This document shows positions 15,257 to 22,760 of a DNA stretch of 64,000 bases, in pieces. The DNA comes from Brachybacterium sacelli. Lineage in GTDB: Bacteria > Actinomycetota > Actinomycetes > Actinomycetales > Dermabacteraceae. Under the pieces are notes generated by a model. It was not told where the DNA came from. It saw only the letters and a list, made by a program, of their open reading frames with translations, and ran no database searches. The first letter of the stretch is position 1. Every line of letters begins with the position of its first letter. Location of the stretch: contig NZ_JAGIOD010000001.1 of the NCBI RefSeq assembly GCF_017876545.1, positions 992,001 through 1,056,000 on the forward strand, read 5' to 3'. The translations under genes and the position numbers were made by a program.

Positions 15257-16270
15257 ATGTCCATCCAGCACCGCACACCCTCCCGCCTGGGCCGCCCGCT
15301 GTCCGTGATCGGGCAGGGCTGCTGGCAGATCGGCGCCGACTGGGGTGAGGTCTCCGATGATTCCGCGAACGCGGTGCTGGACGCCGCCCTCGACGCGGGC
15401 GTGAACTTCTTCGACACCGCCGACGTCTACGGTGACGGCCGCAGCGAACGTCTGGTGGGAGCGATGCGTGAGCGTGCCGGATCGTTGTCGGCCCCTCTGT
15501 TCCTGGCCACCAAGGCCTCTCGCCGGGCGGACCCTTTCGCCCCGGAGTCCTTCACCGAGAAGAACCTGCGCAGCTGGGTGGAGCGCTCGCGCCAGAACCT
15601 CGCCTCCGACACCCTCGACCTCGTCCAGCTCCACTGCCCGCCGCCCGCGGTCTATCGCGACGACCGGGTGTTCGATGTGCTCGACACCCTGGTCGACGAG
15701 CAGAAAATCGCCGCCTGGGGCGTGAGCGTGGAGACCTGCGAGGAGGCTCTGATCAGCCTCGAGCGCGAGCACCTCGCCTCGCTCCAGATCATCCTGAACC
15801 CCTTCCGGCTCAAGCCGCTCGAGGCCGTCGTGCCGCAGGCCTGTGAGAAGGGCGTGGCAGTGATCGCCCGCGTCCCGCTCGCCTCCGGTCTGCTCACCGG
15901 GAAGTTCTCACCGCAGACCACCTTCGCCGCGGACGATCACCGCACCTTCAACCGCCGCGGCGAAGCCTTCGACCAGGGCGAGACGTTCTCCGGCGTCGAG
16001 TACGGGACGGGTCTCGAGGCGGTTGCCCGTCTCGAGCACGCCCTACGGTGGGAGATGCCGCTGCCGGAGGCATCGCTGCGCTGGATCCTCGCCCAGGACG
16101 GAGTGACCGCGGCGATCCCCGGAGCCAGCAGCGGCGAACAGGCCCGGCGCAATGCGGCCGCGGGCAGCGCGCCGACCGACGCGCAGCAGGAGATCCTCGC
16201 CCGCTTCGACGAGGCCGTGCGCGAGACCTACGACGAGCTGCTGCGGGAGTCGATCCACTCGCGCTGGTGA
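15257..16270 (+). CDS. Aldo/keto reductase
   Basis: 337 residues forming the (beta/alpha)8 NADPH-dependent oxidoreductase fold. The catalytic Asp and Tyr are in FFDTADVYGDGRSE, the Lys in LATKASRRAD and the His in LVQLHCPPP. The C-terminal cofactor region reads AAIPGASSGEQARRN. Closest in style to bacterial AKR11/12 proteins that reduce small carbonyls; the natural substrate is unknown. Two adjacent ATG codons exist; the second has AGG six bases upstream and is preferred. A small hairpin (CCGCCC/GGGCGG) lies in the leader. Confidence 0.9.
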   Translation: MSIQHRTPSRLGRPLSVIGQGCWQIGADWGEVSDDSANAVLDAALDAGVNFFDTADVYGDGRSERLVGAMRERAGSLSAPLFLATKASRRADPFAPESFTEKNLRSWVERSRQNLASDTLDLVQLHCPPPAVYRDDRVFDVLDTLVDEQKIAAWGVSVETCEEALISLEREHLASLQIILNPFRLKPLEAVVPQACEKGVAVIARVPLASGLLTGKFSPQTTFAADDHRTFNRRGEAFDQGETFSGVEYGTGLEAVARLEHALRWEMPLPEASLRWILAQDGVTAAIPGASSGEQARRNAAAGSAPTDAQQEILARFDEAVRETYDELLRESIHSRW

Positions 16271-16331
16271 GGGGCGGGGGTCGTCGGGTCCCGCGATCCT
16301 TGCGCTTCCCCGATCGCTGCGTGTGAGCAGG

Positions 16332-17039
16332 TCACTCCGAGGTCGAGGTGTAGTCCTGGGTCTCCGTCCCCACCGCGTCGGTGGTGTCGTCGGCAGTGAC
16401 GTCGTGGCTGGTGTCGCCCCTTAGCTGCGCGCCGCCGACCGGGTCGTTGATCCAAGTGCTCAGTTCCCAGCCGCGGTCGGGATGCCCGGTCAGCACCACC
16501 ATGCCCGTGTTGTACAGCGGCTGGTCATCGAGGGTCTCCAGGGGGAGACCGGCGGCGATCGTGGCGTAGATGCGGATCGCGGCGCCGTGGCTGACCACGG
16601 CGACCGTGGCGTCCTCCGGGTGCTCCGCGGCGATCGCGCGCAGCGCCGACGAGTAGCGGCCGAAGAAGGTGTGCCCGTCCTCGCCGCTCGGGATCGCATG
16701 GTCGAAGTCGCTGTCACCCCAGCGCACGAGGTTCTCCTGGTAGGCGGCGACCGATTCGTGAGCGCGGCCCATCTCGTGGTCCCCGGCTGAGATCTCTTCG
16801 AGACCCTCGGTGACCTGGGCGGTGAGCCCCCGCTCGGCCGCCAGGGGAGCGGCGGTCTGCTGGGTGCGCACGAGCGCGGAGACGTGCAGCGCGGCGATCC
16901 GCTCGGCGGCCAGCACCTCGGGCACCGCCCGGGCCTGCTCCCTGCCCAGCTCGGTCAGCCCTGCGCCCGGCCGCGCGGTGTCCAGCGCACCGAGGACGTT
17001 GTTCGGGGTCTGGCCGTGACGGATCAGGAGGAGTCGCAT
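16332..17039 (-). CDS. Histidine phosphatase family protein
   Basis: 235 residues. RLLLIRHGQTPNN at the N-terminus holds the catalytic His that becomes phosphorylated. LVRTQQTA and VVSHGAAIR supply the partner Arg and second His of the phosphoglycerate-mutase-like (branch 1) fold. The last 35 residues are Asp/Thr/Ser-rich and probably disordered. The substrate is not predictable. The ATG is seven bases downstream of TATGGT on the minus strand with no ribosome site, consistent with leaderless expression. It is convergent with the aldo/keto reductase and divergent from dhaK. Confidence 0.87.
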   Translation of the reverse strand: MRLLLIRHGQTPNNVLGALDTARPGAGLTELGREQARAVPEVLAAERIAALHVSALVRTQQTAAPLAAERGLTAQVTEGLEEISAGDHEMGRAHESVAAYQENLVRWGDSDFDHAIPSGEDGHTFFGRYSSALRAIAAEHPEDATVAVVSHGAAIRIYATIAAGLPLETLDDQPLYNTGMVVLTGHPDRGWELSTWINDPVGGAQLRGDTSHDVTADDTTDAVGTETQDYTSTSE

Positions 17040-17046
17040 GGCCAGG

Positions 17047-17052
17047 ACCATA
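17047..17052 (-). promoter_or_regulatory. -10 box (TATGGT), leaderless phosphatase mRNA
   Basis: TATGGT lies seven bases upstream of the phosphatase ATG, placing the transcription start at or next to the start codon. No good -35 is seen. Confidence 0.4.
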
Positions 17053-17071
17053 GGCCATGAGGATCGGCACG

Positions 17072-17176
17072 CGCCGGGAACCGGCCGCGACGGGGGAGTC
17101 ACTCGCCGGGAACCGGCCCGACGCCGACCTCGCCGGGAGCCGGTGGCCGCAGGTACCGTCCCGCCGGGAGCAGGCC
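17072..17176. repeat. Four iterated GCCGGGAACCGGC-like sites before dhaK
   Basis: Two identical 15-base copies of CGCCGGGAACCGGCC (17072-17086 and 17104-17118) are followed by two degenerate ones (CGCCGGGAGCCGG at 17131-17143 and CGCCGGGAGCAGGCC at 17162-17176). Each core is itself a dyad (GCCGG-GAA-CCGGC). Start-to-start distances are 32, 27 and 31 bases, near three helical turns. The array lies in the 236-base gap between the divergent phosphatase and dhaK, about 100-200 bases upstream of dhaK. A cooperative operator is a reasonable inference. Confidence 0.5.
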
Positions 17177-17275
17177 CCCCAGATATCGCGCGGGCCGCGG
17201 CGCCGAAGGTCCCGCAGACCGGGTGCCCCGCGCGGCGTAGCCTGGGCGCACCTCACCTCCGCGGAAGGAGCGCCC

Positions 17276-18274
17276 ATGCGTCGCAGCATCCTCAACGATC
17301 CGGACGAGCTGATCCCGCAGGCCCTCGAGGGCCTCGCCCTCACCCACCCGACGATGCTCGCGCTGAACGCCGAGCACCGCTTCCTCACTCGCGCCGAGCC
17401 CGCCCGGGACAAGGTCGGCCTGGTCTCGGGCGGCGGTTCCGGCCACGAGCCGCTGCACGCCGGGTTCGTCGGCCCCGGGATGCTCGATGTCGCGGTCGCC
17501 GGCGCCGTCTTCGCCAGCCCGACGGCCCTGCAGGTCCTCGAGGCCACCAAGGCCGCCGATTCCGGGCGCGGCGTCGTCCAGATCGTCAAGAACTACACCG
17601 GGGACGTGCTGAACTTCCGGATCGCCGGTGAGATCACCGGGGATGACGCCCTCGACACCGAGATCGTGCTGGTCGACGACGATCTCGCCACTGACACCGG
17701 CGACGAGGACGGACCCGGTCGCCGCGGCACCGCCGCCACCGTCATCGTCGAGAAGGTGTGCGGGGCGGCCGCCGAGGAGGGCGCGAGCCTGGCCGAGGTC
17801 GCCGCGATCGGCCGCCGCGCGGCCGCGTCGGCCCGCACCATGAGCCTCGCGCTCTCTGCCGGCACCCACCCCGGCGACGAGCAGCCTCAGTTCACCCTCG
17901 GCGACGACGAGGTCGAGCTCGGCGTCGGCATCCACGGGGAGCGGGCCGCGCAGCGCGTGCCCTTCACCGATGCCGACGGTCTCACGGACCTGCTGGTCGA
18001 CCCGCTGCTGGACGAGCTCGAGCTGGGGCGCGGACAGGAGGTCGTCGCGATCGTCAACGGCCTGGGCTCCACCTACCCGCTCGAGCTGAATCTCGTCGCC
18101 CGCGCCCTGCACCATCGGCTCGACGGCGCCGGCCTCACGATCAGCCGTTCGCTCGTCGGCCCCTACGTCACCAGCCTCGACATGCACGGCGTCTCGATCA
18201 CGCTGATGCCGCTGGACGACGAGCTGCGCCGTCTCTGGGACGCACCCGTCCGCACCCCGGCCCTGACCTGGTAA
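17276..18274 (+). CDS. dhaK: Dihydroxyacetone kinase subunit DhaK
   Basis: 332 residues, the standard DhaK length. Key features are GLVSGGGSGHEPLHAGFVGPGMLDVAV (substrate loop, about residues 43-69), IVKNYTGDVLNF, and VGIHGE near 220, whose His binds the carbonyl of dihydroxyacetone covalently. In PTS-dependent systems DhaK holds the sugar, DhaL carries ADP, and DhaM passes phosphate from HPr. Here only K and L are present, so DhaM would have to be elsewhere, or the pair may act on another C3-C4 ketose with direct ATP use. GGAAGGAG precedes the ATG. The gene before it is divergent. Confidence 0.95.
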   Translation: MRRSILNDPDELIPQALEGLALTHPTMLALNAEHRFLTRAEPARDKVGLVSGGGSGHEPLHAGFVGPGMLDVAVAGAVFASPTALQVLEATKAADSGRGVVQIVKNYTGDVLNFRIAGEITGDDALDTEIVLVDDDLATDTGDEDGPGRRGTAATVIVEKVCGAAAEEGASLAEVAAIGRRAAASARTMSLALSAGTHPGDEQPQFTLGDDEVELGVGIHGERAAQRVPFTDADGLTDLLVDPLLDELELGRGQEVVAIVNGLGSTYPLELNLVARALHHRLDGAGLTISRSLVGPYVTSLDMHGVSITLMPLDDELRRLWDAPVRTPALTW

Positions 18275-18285
18275 GGAGCCCTGCC

Positions 18286-18996
18286 ATGACCACCACCAGC
18301 ACCCTGCCCGACGACTTCGGTCGCGCCTTTGTCACCCGCGTGCGCGAGGCGCTGAGCGGATCCGCCGACGCCCTCGGCGACCTCGACCGTCGCGCCGGTG
18401 ACGGCGACTTCGGCACCAACATCCGCACCGCCATGACGCTGCTGAAGAAGAACGTCGAGGACGACGACCCCGACGGCTACCGCGAGTGGCTCACCGCGCT
18501 GTACATGGCCTGGCTGGGCGTCGGCGGCACCAGCGGCCCCCTGTTCGGCATGTTCTTCCGCGACCTCGCCAAGGCTGCCGATGCGCAGTCCCCGGGAACC
18601 GGGGGCGGCGACCCGGCCTCGGAACAGGGTGGCCCCACTCCTGCGCAGTTCGGCGACGCCCTGGCTGCCGGGCAGGCCACCGTGCAGAAGTACGGGGAGG
18701 CGAAGGTCGGCGACAAGACCATGGTCGACGCCCTCGACCCGGCCGTGGCCGCGCTGCGCGAGGCGCTCGAGGCGGGGAAGGATGCAGCCGCCGCGTTCGG
18801 TGCCGCCGAGCAGGCCGCCGTCGACGCCGCAAGATCCACCGCCGAGACCACCGCCCGCCGGGGACGGGCCAGCTACGTCGGCGAGGCCTCGGAGGGAGTC
18901 ATCGATCCCGGTGCCGCCGCGATGGCACTGGTCATCGGCGCTTCCCGGGCCGCGGCAGAGGGGACGGAGACGGTCGAGACCTCCTGGATCGCCTGA
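18286..18996 (+). CDS. dhaL: Dihydroxyacetone kinase ADP-binding subunit DhaL
   Basis: 236 residues of all-helical DhaL fold. The Mg-nucleotide site is LDRRAGDGDFGTN (about 29-41) with its Asp residues, followed by GVGGTSGPLFGMFF. An insertion of about 15 residues rich in Gly, Pro and Gln (near 100-120) is less common in the family. YVGEASEGVIDPGA near the end is the conserved C-terminal loop. GTAAGGAG overlaps the dhaK stop and gives the ribosome site, so it is coupled to dhaK 11 bases upstream. Confidence 0.95.
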   Translation: MTTTSTLPDDFGRAFVTRVREALSGSADALGDLDRRAGDGDFGTNIRTAMTLLKKNVEDDDPDGYREWLTALYMAWLGVGGTSGPLFGMFFRDLAKAADAQSPGTGGGDPASEQGGPTPAQFGDALAAGQATVQKYGEAKVGDKTMVDALDPAVAALREALEAGKDAAAAFGAAEQAAVDAARSTAETTARRGRASYVGEASEGVIDPGAAAMALVIGASRAAAEGTETVETSWIA

Positions 18997-19099
18997 GGCG
19001 GCGCTCGCCCCGGTCCGGCCTGGCCGCGTCTCGACCTCTCGGCCCCGGCCTGCCCCTCGGCCCCGGCCTGATCTCACGGCTCCGGCCAGCTCCCTCAAC

Positions 19100-19156
19100 C
19101 GAGATCGACATGGGGACCACTTTGTGGCCGGGAACGTGGTCCCCATGTCGATCTCG
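19100..19156. repeat. Palindromic element copy 1 (21-bp perfect stem)
   Basis: Arms 19100-19120 and 19136-19156 are perfectly complementary (CGAGATCGACATGGGGACC... and its reverse complement) around a 15-base loop TTTGTGGCCGGGAAC. It stands between dhaL and the TauE/SafE gene, both on the plus strand. A second copy, inverted and with a compensatory base pair, is at 35265-35325. It may act as a terminator or as a dispersed repeat element; there is no U-tract. Confidence 0.75.
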
Positions 19157-19279
19157 ATGTGGGGCCCGCGTCCGGGCCCGCGTCCGGAGCCGAACCCGCC
19201 TCCGTTGCCGCGCAGCGGGTGAGCGTGCGAGTGGCGACCTGACGCACGGACCGGGCCGCGGGCCGGTGAGCGGCGCTGG

Positions 19280-19285
19280 TAGTTT
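19280..19285 (+). promoter_or_regulatory. -10 box (TAGTTT), leaderless TauE/SafE mRNA
   Basis: TAGTTT stands eight bases before the GTG start, with no ribosome site between them. The -35 is not convincing. Confidence 0.35.
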
Positions 19286-19293
19286 CGTCTGCC

Positions 19294-20160
19294 GTGCCCG
19301 ACCTCGCCTCCCAGATCCCCGCCCTCGCCACGGCCACCTGGCTGCTGGTGGCGGTGGGTGCCTTCGTCGTCGGCCTGTCGAAGACGGCGATGCCCGGGGG
19401 AGGAACCATCGCCGTCGGACTGTTCGCCCTGGCCCTGCCCGCCAAGGAGTCCACCGCCGCACTGCTGCTCCTGCTCATGGTGGGCGATGCGACCGCGCTG
19501 TGGGTCTACCGGCGCGAACCCGACGTGCGCACCCTGGTGCGGCTGATCCCCAGCGTGCTGATCGGCGTCGTGCTCGGCACGATCTTCTTCGCGACCGTCG
19601 GCGGCGAGACCGTGCGCACCACCATCGGCGTGATCCTGCTGGCCCTGATCGCCGTGACCGTCTGGCGTCGTCGGGCCGCCCGGATCAAGGCCCTGGCGCC
19701 TGAGGCCGCGCAGCCGTCGGCGGGCGAAACGGGCACGGGAGCAGCCGCGACCAGTTCGGCCGAGGACCACCCGGCGAGGACACAACCGCCGCCCTCCCGA
19801 CTCTCCACCGCGCTCAGCCGTGCTGCGTACGGGGCGCTGGGAGGCTTCACCACGATGGTCGCCAACGCGGGCGGGCCGGTGATGTCGATGTACTTCTACG
19901 CGATGCGGATGCCGGTGCTGACGTTCCTGGGGACCTCCGCCTGGTTCTTCGCGATCGTCAACGTGCTCAAACTGCCGTTCTCCGCGGGCCTCGGTCTGAT
20001 CACGCGGGACACGCTGGTCATGGACGTGATGCTGGTGCCGATCGTCCTGATCGGCGCCTTCTGCGGTGCGAAGATCGCCCGACGGATCCCGCAGCGGGTG
20101 TTCGAGACCGCGGTGCTGGTGCTCACCGTCGGCTCCGCCCTCGCCCTGCTGCTGATCTGA
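19294..20160 (+). CDS. TauE/SafE (TSUP) family membrane exporter
   Basis: 288 residues with about eight membrane helices in two related halves: FVVGLSKTAMPGGGTIAVGLFAL in the first and GGFTTMVANAGGPVMSMYFYA in the second. The repeat of a Gly-rich re-entrant loop with Pro-Gly is the family signature. TSUP proteins move sulfite, sulfoacetate or other sulfur-containing anions. A hydrophilic loop of about 50 residues separates the halves. It uses a GTG start. The neighbours give no sulfur context, so the substrate is unknown. Confidence 0.88.
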   Translation: MPDLASQIPALATATWLLVAVGAFVVGLSKTAMPGGGTIAVGLFALALPAKESTAALLLLLMVGDATALWVYRREPDVRTLVRLIPSVLIGVVLGTIFFATVGGETVRTTIGVILLALIAVTVWRRRAARIKALAPEAAQPSAGETGTGAAATSSAEDHPARTQPPPSRLSTALSRAAYGALGGFTTMVANAGGPVMSMYFYAMRMPVLTFLGTSAWFFAIVNVLKLPFSAGLGLITRDTLVMDVMLVPIVLIGAFCGAKIARRIPQRVFETAVLVLTVGSALALLLI

Positions 20161-20164
20161 GCAC

Positions 20165-21121
20165 TCAGGATCCGGCGAGGGTCGCCCGGGCGGCCTGCTC
20201 GCCGATCCGCGCGAAGACGTCCATCAGCTCCGGAGGATCGAGCACCTCGACGGCCGCTCCCAGCGCGAGCAGATGCATCGCGATCCAATCCAGGTCGTCG
20301 GCGCCGGCGCTTAGGAGGCAGGTCTCCTCGCTCTCTGGCGTGACGGTCGCCGTCCGTGGCGGGACCCGGTGGGCGATCTCCTCGTAGGGCGCGTGCAGGC
20401 GCACCGTCGCCTTCTGCGGGTAGGCGCCGTGGGTGATGGAGGCGCGCACGGTGGCCTCGATGTCCGGGGTCGGGCGCGGGGTGATGCGGAAAGTGCTCGG
20501 ATGCACCGCGTGCATCCGGTCCAGCCGGAAGGTGCGCCAGTCCTCGCGGTCGAGGTCCCAGGCGAACAGGTACCAGTGCCCGTCGATCGAGACCACCCGG
20601 CGGGGTTCGAGACGGCGTTCGAAGCGTTCGCCGTCACCGCGCTCGTAGTCCACCCGCACCCGCAGGGCGTCGCGCACGGCTGTGGCCAGGGCGAGCAGGA
20701 CCTCCGACCGGGCGGCGGGCACGGGACGGGCGACCACTCCCATCGCGTCGGCCACCGCGGTGACCTCCGAGCGGACCTCCGGCGGCAGGACCCGGTCCAG
20801 GGCGGCGAGCGCGCGCAGGGCGTCGGCGTCGAGCCCCTCGAGACCGGAGGTGGCGGTCAGGCGCAGGCCGACGGCGACCGCGACGGCCTCGCGCGCGCCG
20901 AGCAGCAGCGGCGGCAGCTCCCTGCCCGCGCCGAGCTGGTAGCCGCCGCCGTGGCCGGCCGACGTCAGCACCGGGTACCCCATCTCGCGCAGCCGGTCGA
21001 CGTCGCGCCGCACCGTCCGCACCGTCACGGCCAGCTCGGCGGCCAGCTCCGGGCCTGTCCAGACGGTGCGCGACTGCAGCAGCGCGAGCAATCGCAGGGC
21101 TCTCGTGGTCACGTCGCTCAT
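20165..21121 (-). CDS. WYL-domain transcriptional regulator (YafY/PafC type)
   Basis: 318 residues. An N-terminal helix-turn-helix (RALRLLALLQSR, VTVRTVRRDVDRLREMG near 33-49) is followed by GGGYQLGAG and a WYL ligand-sensing domain centred on SIDGHWYLFAWDLDREDWRTFRLDRM. A C-terminal WCX-like extension follows. Such proteins often repress adjacent stress or detoxification genes. The gene is divergent from two DinB genes, with paired GACAG/CTGTC dyads in between. It converges with the TauE/SafE gene, only four bases apart. Confidence 0.9.
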   Translation of the reverse strand: MSDVTTRALRLLALLQSRTVWTGPELAAELAVTVRTVRRDVDRLREMGYPVLTSAGHGGGYQLGAGRELPPLLLGAREAVAVAVGLRLTATSGLEGLDADALRALAALDRVLPPEVRSEVTAVADAMGVVARPVPAARSEVLLALATAVRDALRVRVDYERGDGERFERRLEPRRVVSIDGHWYLFAWDLDREDWRTFRLDRMHAVHPSTFRITPRPTPDIEATVRASITHGAYPQKATVRLHAPYEEIAHRVPPRTATVTPESEETCLLSAGADDLDWIAMHLLALGAAVEVLDPPELMDVFARIGEQAARATLAGS

Positions 21122-21125
21122 GGGT

Positions 21126-21159
21126 GACAGTCTGTCCCACTTTGAGGACAGAATCTGTC
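21126..21159. promoter_or_regulatory. Paired GACAG-n-CTGTC operators
   Basis: GACAG-T-CTGTC (21126-21136) and GACAG-AAT-CTGTC (21147-21159) are centred about 22 bases apart, two helical turns, directly upstream of the WYL regulator ATG. The inner halves also pair with each other (CTGTCC/GGACAG). This is the expected position for autoregulation and for control of the divergent DinB gene (inference). Confidence 0.55.
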
Positions 21160-21273
21160 CGCCTGGCTCGGAAGAGTGTGATCCGACAGCACGGACGACG
21201 GCCGACCGGCCCGGTCCCTCAGCGGCTGCACGGAGGATGCTCGCCGTGCACGCACCGATCGAAGGAGAGCATG

Positions 21274-21849
21274 ATGCCGTTCCTGACCGCACAGACCACC
21301 GATGAGCTCGACAGCCTCGCGACCTTCGCCGGCCAGCAGCTCGACCAGATCGCGACCACCCTCCATGGGCTGAGCCCCGAGCAGATCCGTCAGGTCCCGA
21401 CCGCCTCGGCGATGAGCCTCGGCGCGCTCGCGCGTCACGCCATCCTCATCACGGAGGGTGCGGTGGCGCATATCGCCGCCGCGCCGGAGGAGGGCAGCGA
21501 GCCCGAGCGCACGCCGGCCCAGTACGAGGCCGAGGGCACCATCTCCCCCGAGGCCGTGCGGGAGGAGGACACTGCGGAGTCGCTCATCGCCGAGCTCCAC
21601 CAGGCCGGGGAGCGACTCGGCGCGGTCCTCCGCGCTGCGGATCCGGAGACGGAGGGGCCGTACCCCGACCAGCCCTGGTTCGAGGGGCGGCAGCTGTGGA
21701 GCGTGCGCTGGTACGCCCTCCACCAGATCGAGGAGAACGCCCGACACGCCGGGCATGCCGACATCCTGCGCGAGAGCATCGACGGCAAGGGTGCCTATGA
21801 GCTCAACGCCCTGGCCGACGGACAGGAGTGGCCGCCCGCGGGGTGGTGA
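21274..21849 (+). CDS. DinB family protein
   Basis: 191 residues; a four-helix DinB/YfiT-like bundle is suggested by FAGQQLDQIATTLHGLSPEQIRQ, then SLGALARHAILITEG with the first putative metal His, and YALHQIEENARHAGHADILRE with the C-terminal His residues. Bacterial DinB-like proteins are metal-dependent hydrolases or thiol transferases; in actinobacteria some use mycothiol. Of two adjacent ATG codons the second has GGAG at a better spacing. Start of a short DinB-DinB run controlled, I infer, by the divergent WYL regulator. Confidence 0.85.
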   Translation: MPFLTAQTTDELDSLATFAGQQLDQIATTLHGLSPEQIRQVPTASAMSLGALARHAILITEGAVAHIAAAPEEGSEPERTPAQYEAEGTISPEAVREEDTAESLIAELHQAGERLGAVLRAADPETEGPYPDQPWFEGRQLWSVRWYALHQIEENARHAGHADILRESIDGKGAYELNALADGQEWPPAGW

Positions 21850-22004
21850 CCCACCGGCGAGACCGGACCCGGCTCGATCCGACTCCATCCTGATCGACCA
21901 CGAGTGATCCCTGTCGATCCGGTCCGTCTTCCCCGATGACATCCGGGCGCGGAGATCGCGCCACAGGAAGAACCCGCACGCTCACGAGAACCAGGAGTTA
22001 CGCC

Positions 22005-22625
22005 ATGACCAGCAGCGACACCCCCACCACGCCCGACCTCGCCCCGGGAAAGGATGGTGACCTGCCCACCGTGCTCCTCGACCAGATCGAGTACCACGTC
22101 CGTGAGCACCTCCGGCCGCGCCTGGAGGGGCTGAGCGACGAGGAGTACTTCTACGACCCGACCCCGGACGGCTCCGCCTGGACCGTCCACCCGCGCGTGT
22201 CCGAGGGGCAGGCCCCGCCCACCGCGATCCAGGGCGGCGCCGGGGACGTGGTCATCGACTTCGAGTTCCCCGAGCCCGACCCGACCCCGCTGACCACCAT
22301 CGCGTGGCGGCTGGGGCACATCATCGTCGGGGTCCTCGGCGCGAGGAGCCACTCGCATTTCGGTGGCCCGCCCGCGGACTACATGACCTGGAGCTACGCC
22401 GCCACCGCGGCGGAGGCCCTGGAGCAGTTCGACGCGGAGTACGAGCGGTGGATCGCCGGGGTGCGCTCCTGGAACGAGGAGGACCTGCAGGTTGCCGTCG
22501 GCGAGGCGGAGGGACCGTGGGCCGAGTACTCCCGCGCCACCCTCGTCGCTCACATCCACCGCGAGCTCATCCATCACCTCGCCGAGATCGCACTGCTGCG
22601 GGACCTGTGGGCGCATCGGGCGTGA
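22005..22625 (+). CDS. DinB superfamily protein
   Basis: 206 residues. DLPTVLLDQIEYHVREHLRPRLEGLSDEEYFYDP begins the helical bundle. WRLGHIIVGVLGARSHSHFGG and HIHRELIHHLAEIALLRDL provide the His residues expected for a metal site, similar to DUF664/DinB_2 proteins. CCAGGAG precedes the ATG. It is only loosely related in sequence to the DinB gene 155 bases upstream and could be transcribed with it. Enzymatic activity unknown. Confidence 0.85.
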   Translation: MTSSDTPTTPDLAPGKDGDLPTVLLDQIEYHVREHLRPRLEGLSDEEYFYDPTPDGSAWTVHPRVSEGQAPPTAIQGGAGDVVIDFEFPEPDPTPLTTIAWRLGHIIVGVLGARSHSHFGGPPADYMTWSYAATAAEALEQFDAEYERWIAGVRSWNEEDLQVAVGEAEGPWAEYSRATLVAHIHRELIHHLAEIALLRDLWAHRA

Positions 22626-22630
22626 AACGC

Positions 22631-22681
22631 CCGACGGCATCCCCGCAAGCACCGAGCTCGGACGTGCGGGGATGCCGTCGG
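22631..22681. terminator. Bidirectional hairpin between DinB and MFS genes
   Basis: CCGACGGCATCCCCGCA (22631-22647) pairs perfectly with 22665-22681. The loop contains a smaller palindrome CCGAGCTCGG (22652-22661). It lies six bases after the DinB stop and 80 before the stop of the convergent MFS gene. No U-tract. Confidence 0.75.
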
Positions 22682-22760
22682 TCAGCCAGGTCGCCCCGGA
22701 GGTCGTACTCCGTGGGCGCCGGTGAGGCCCCTGAAGGAAACGACCGCCAGGCCCCCGCGG

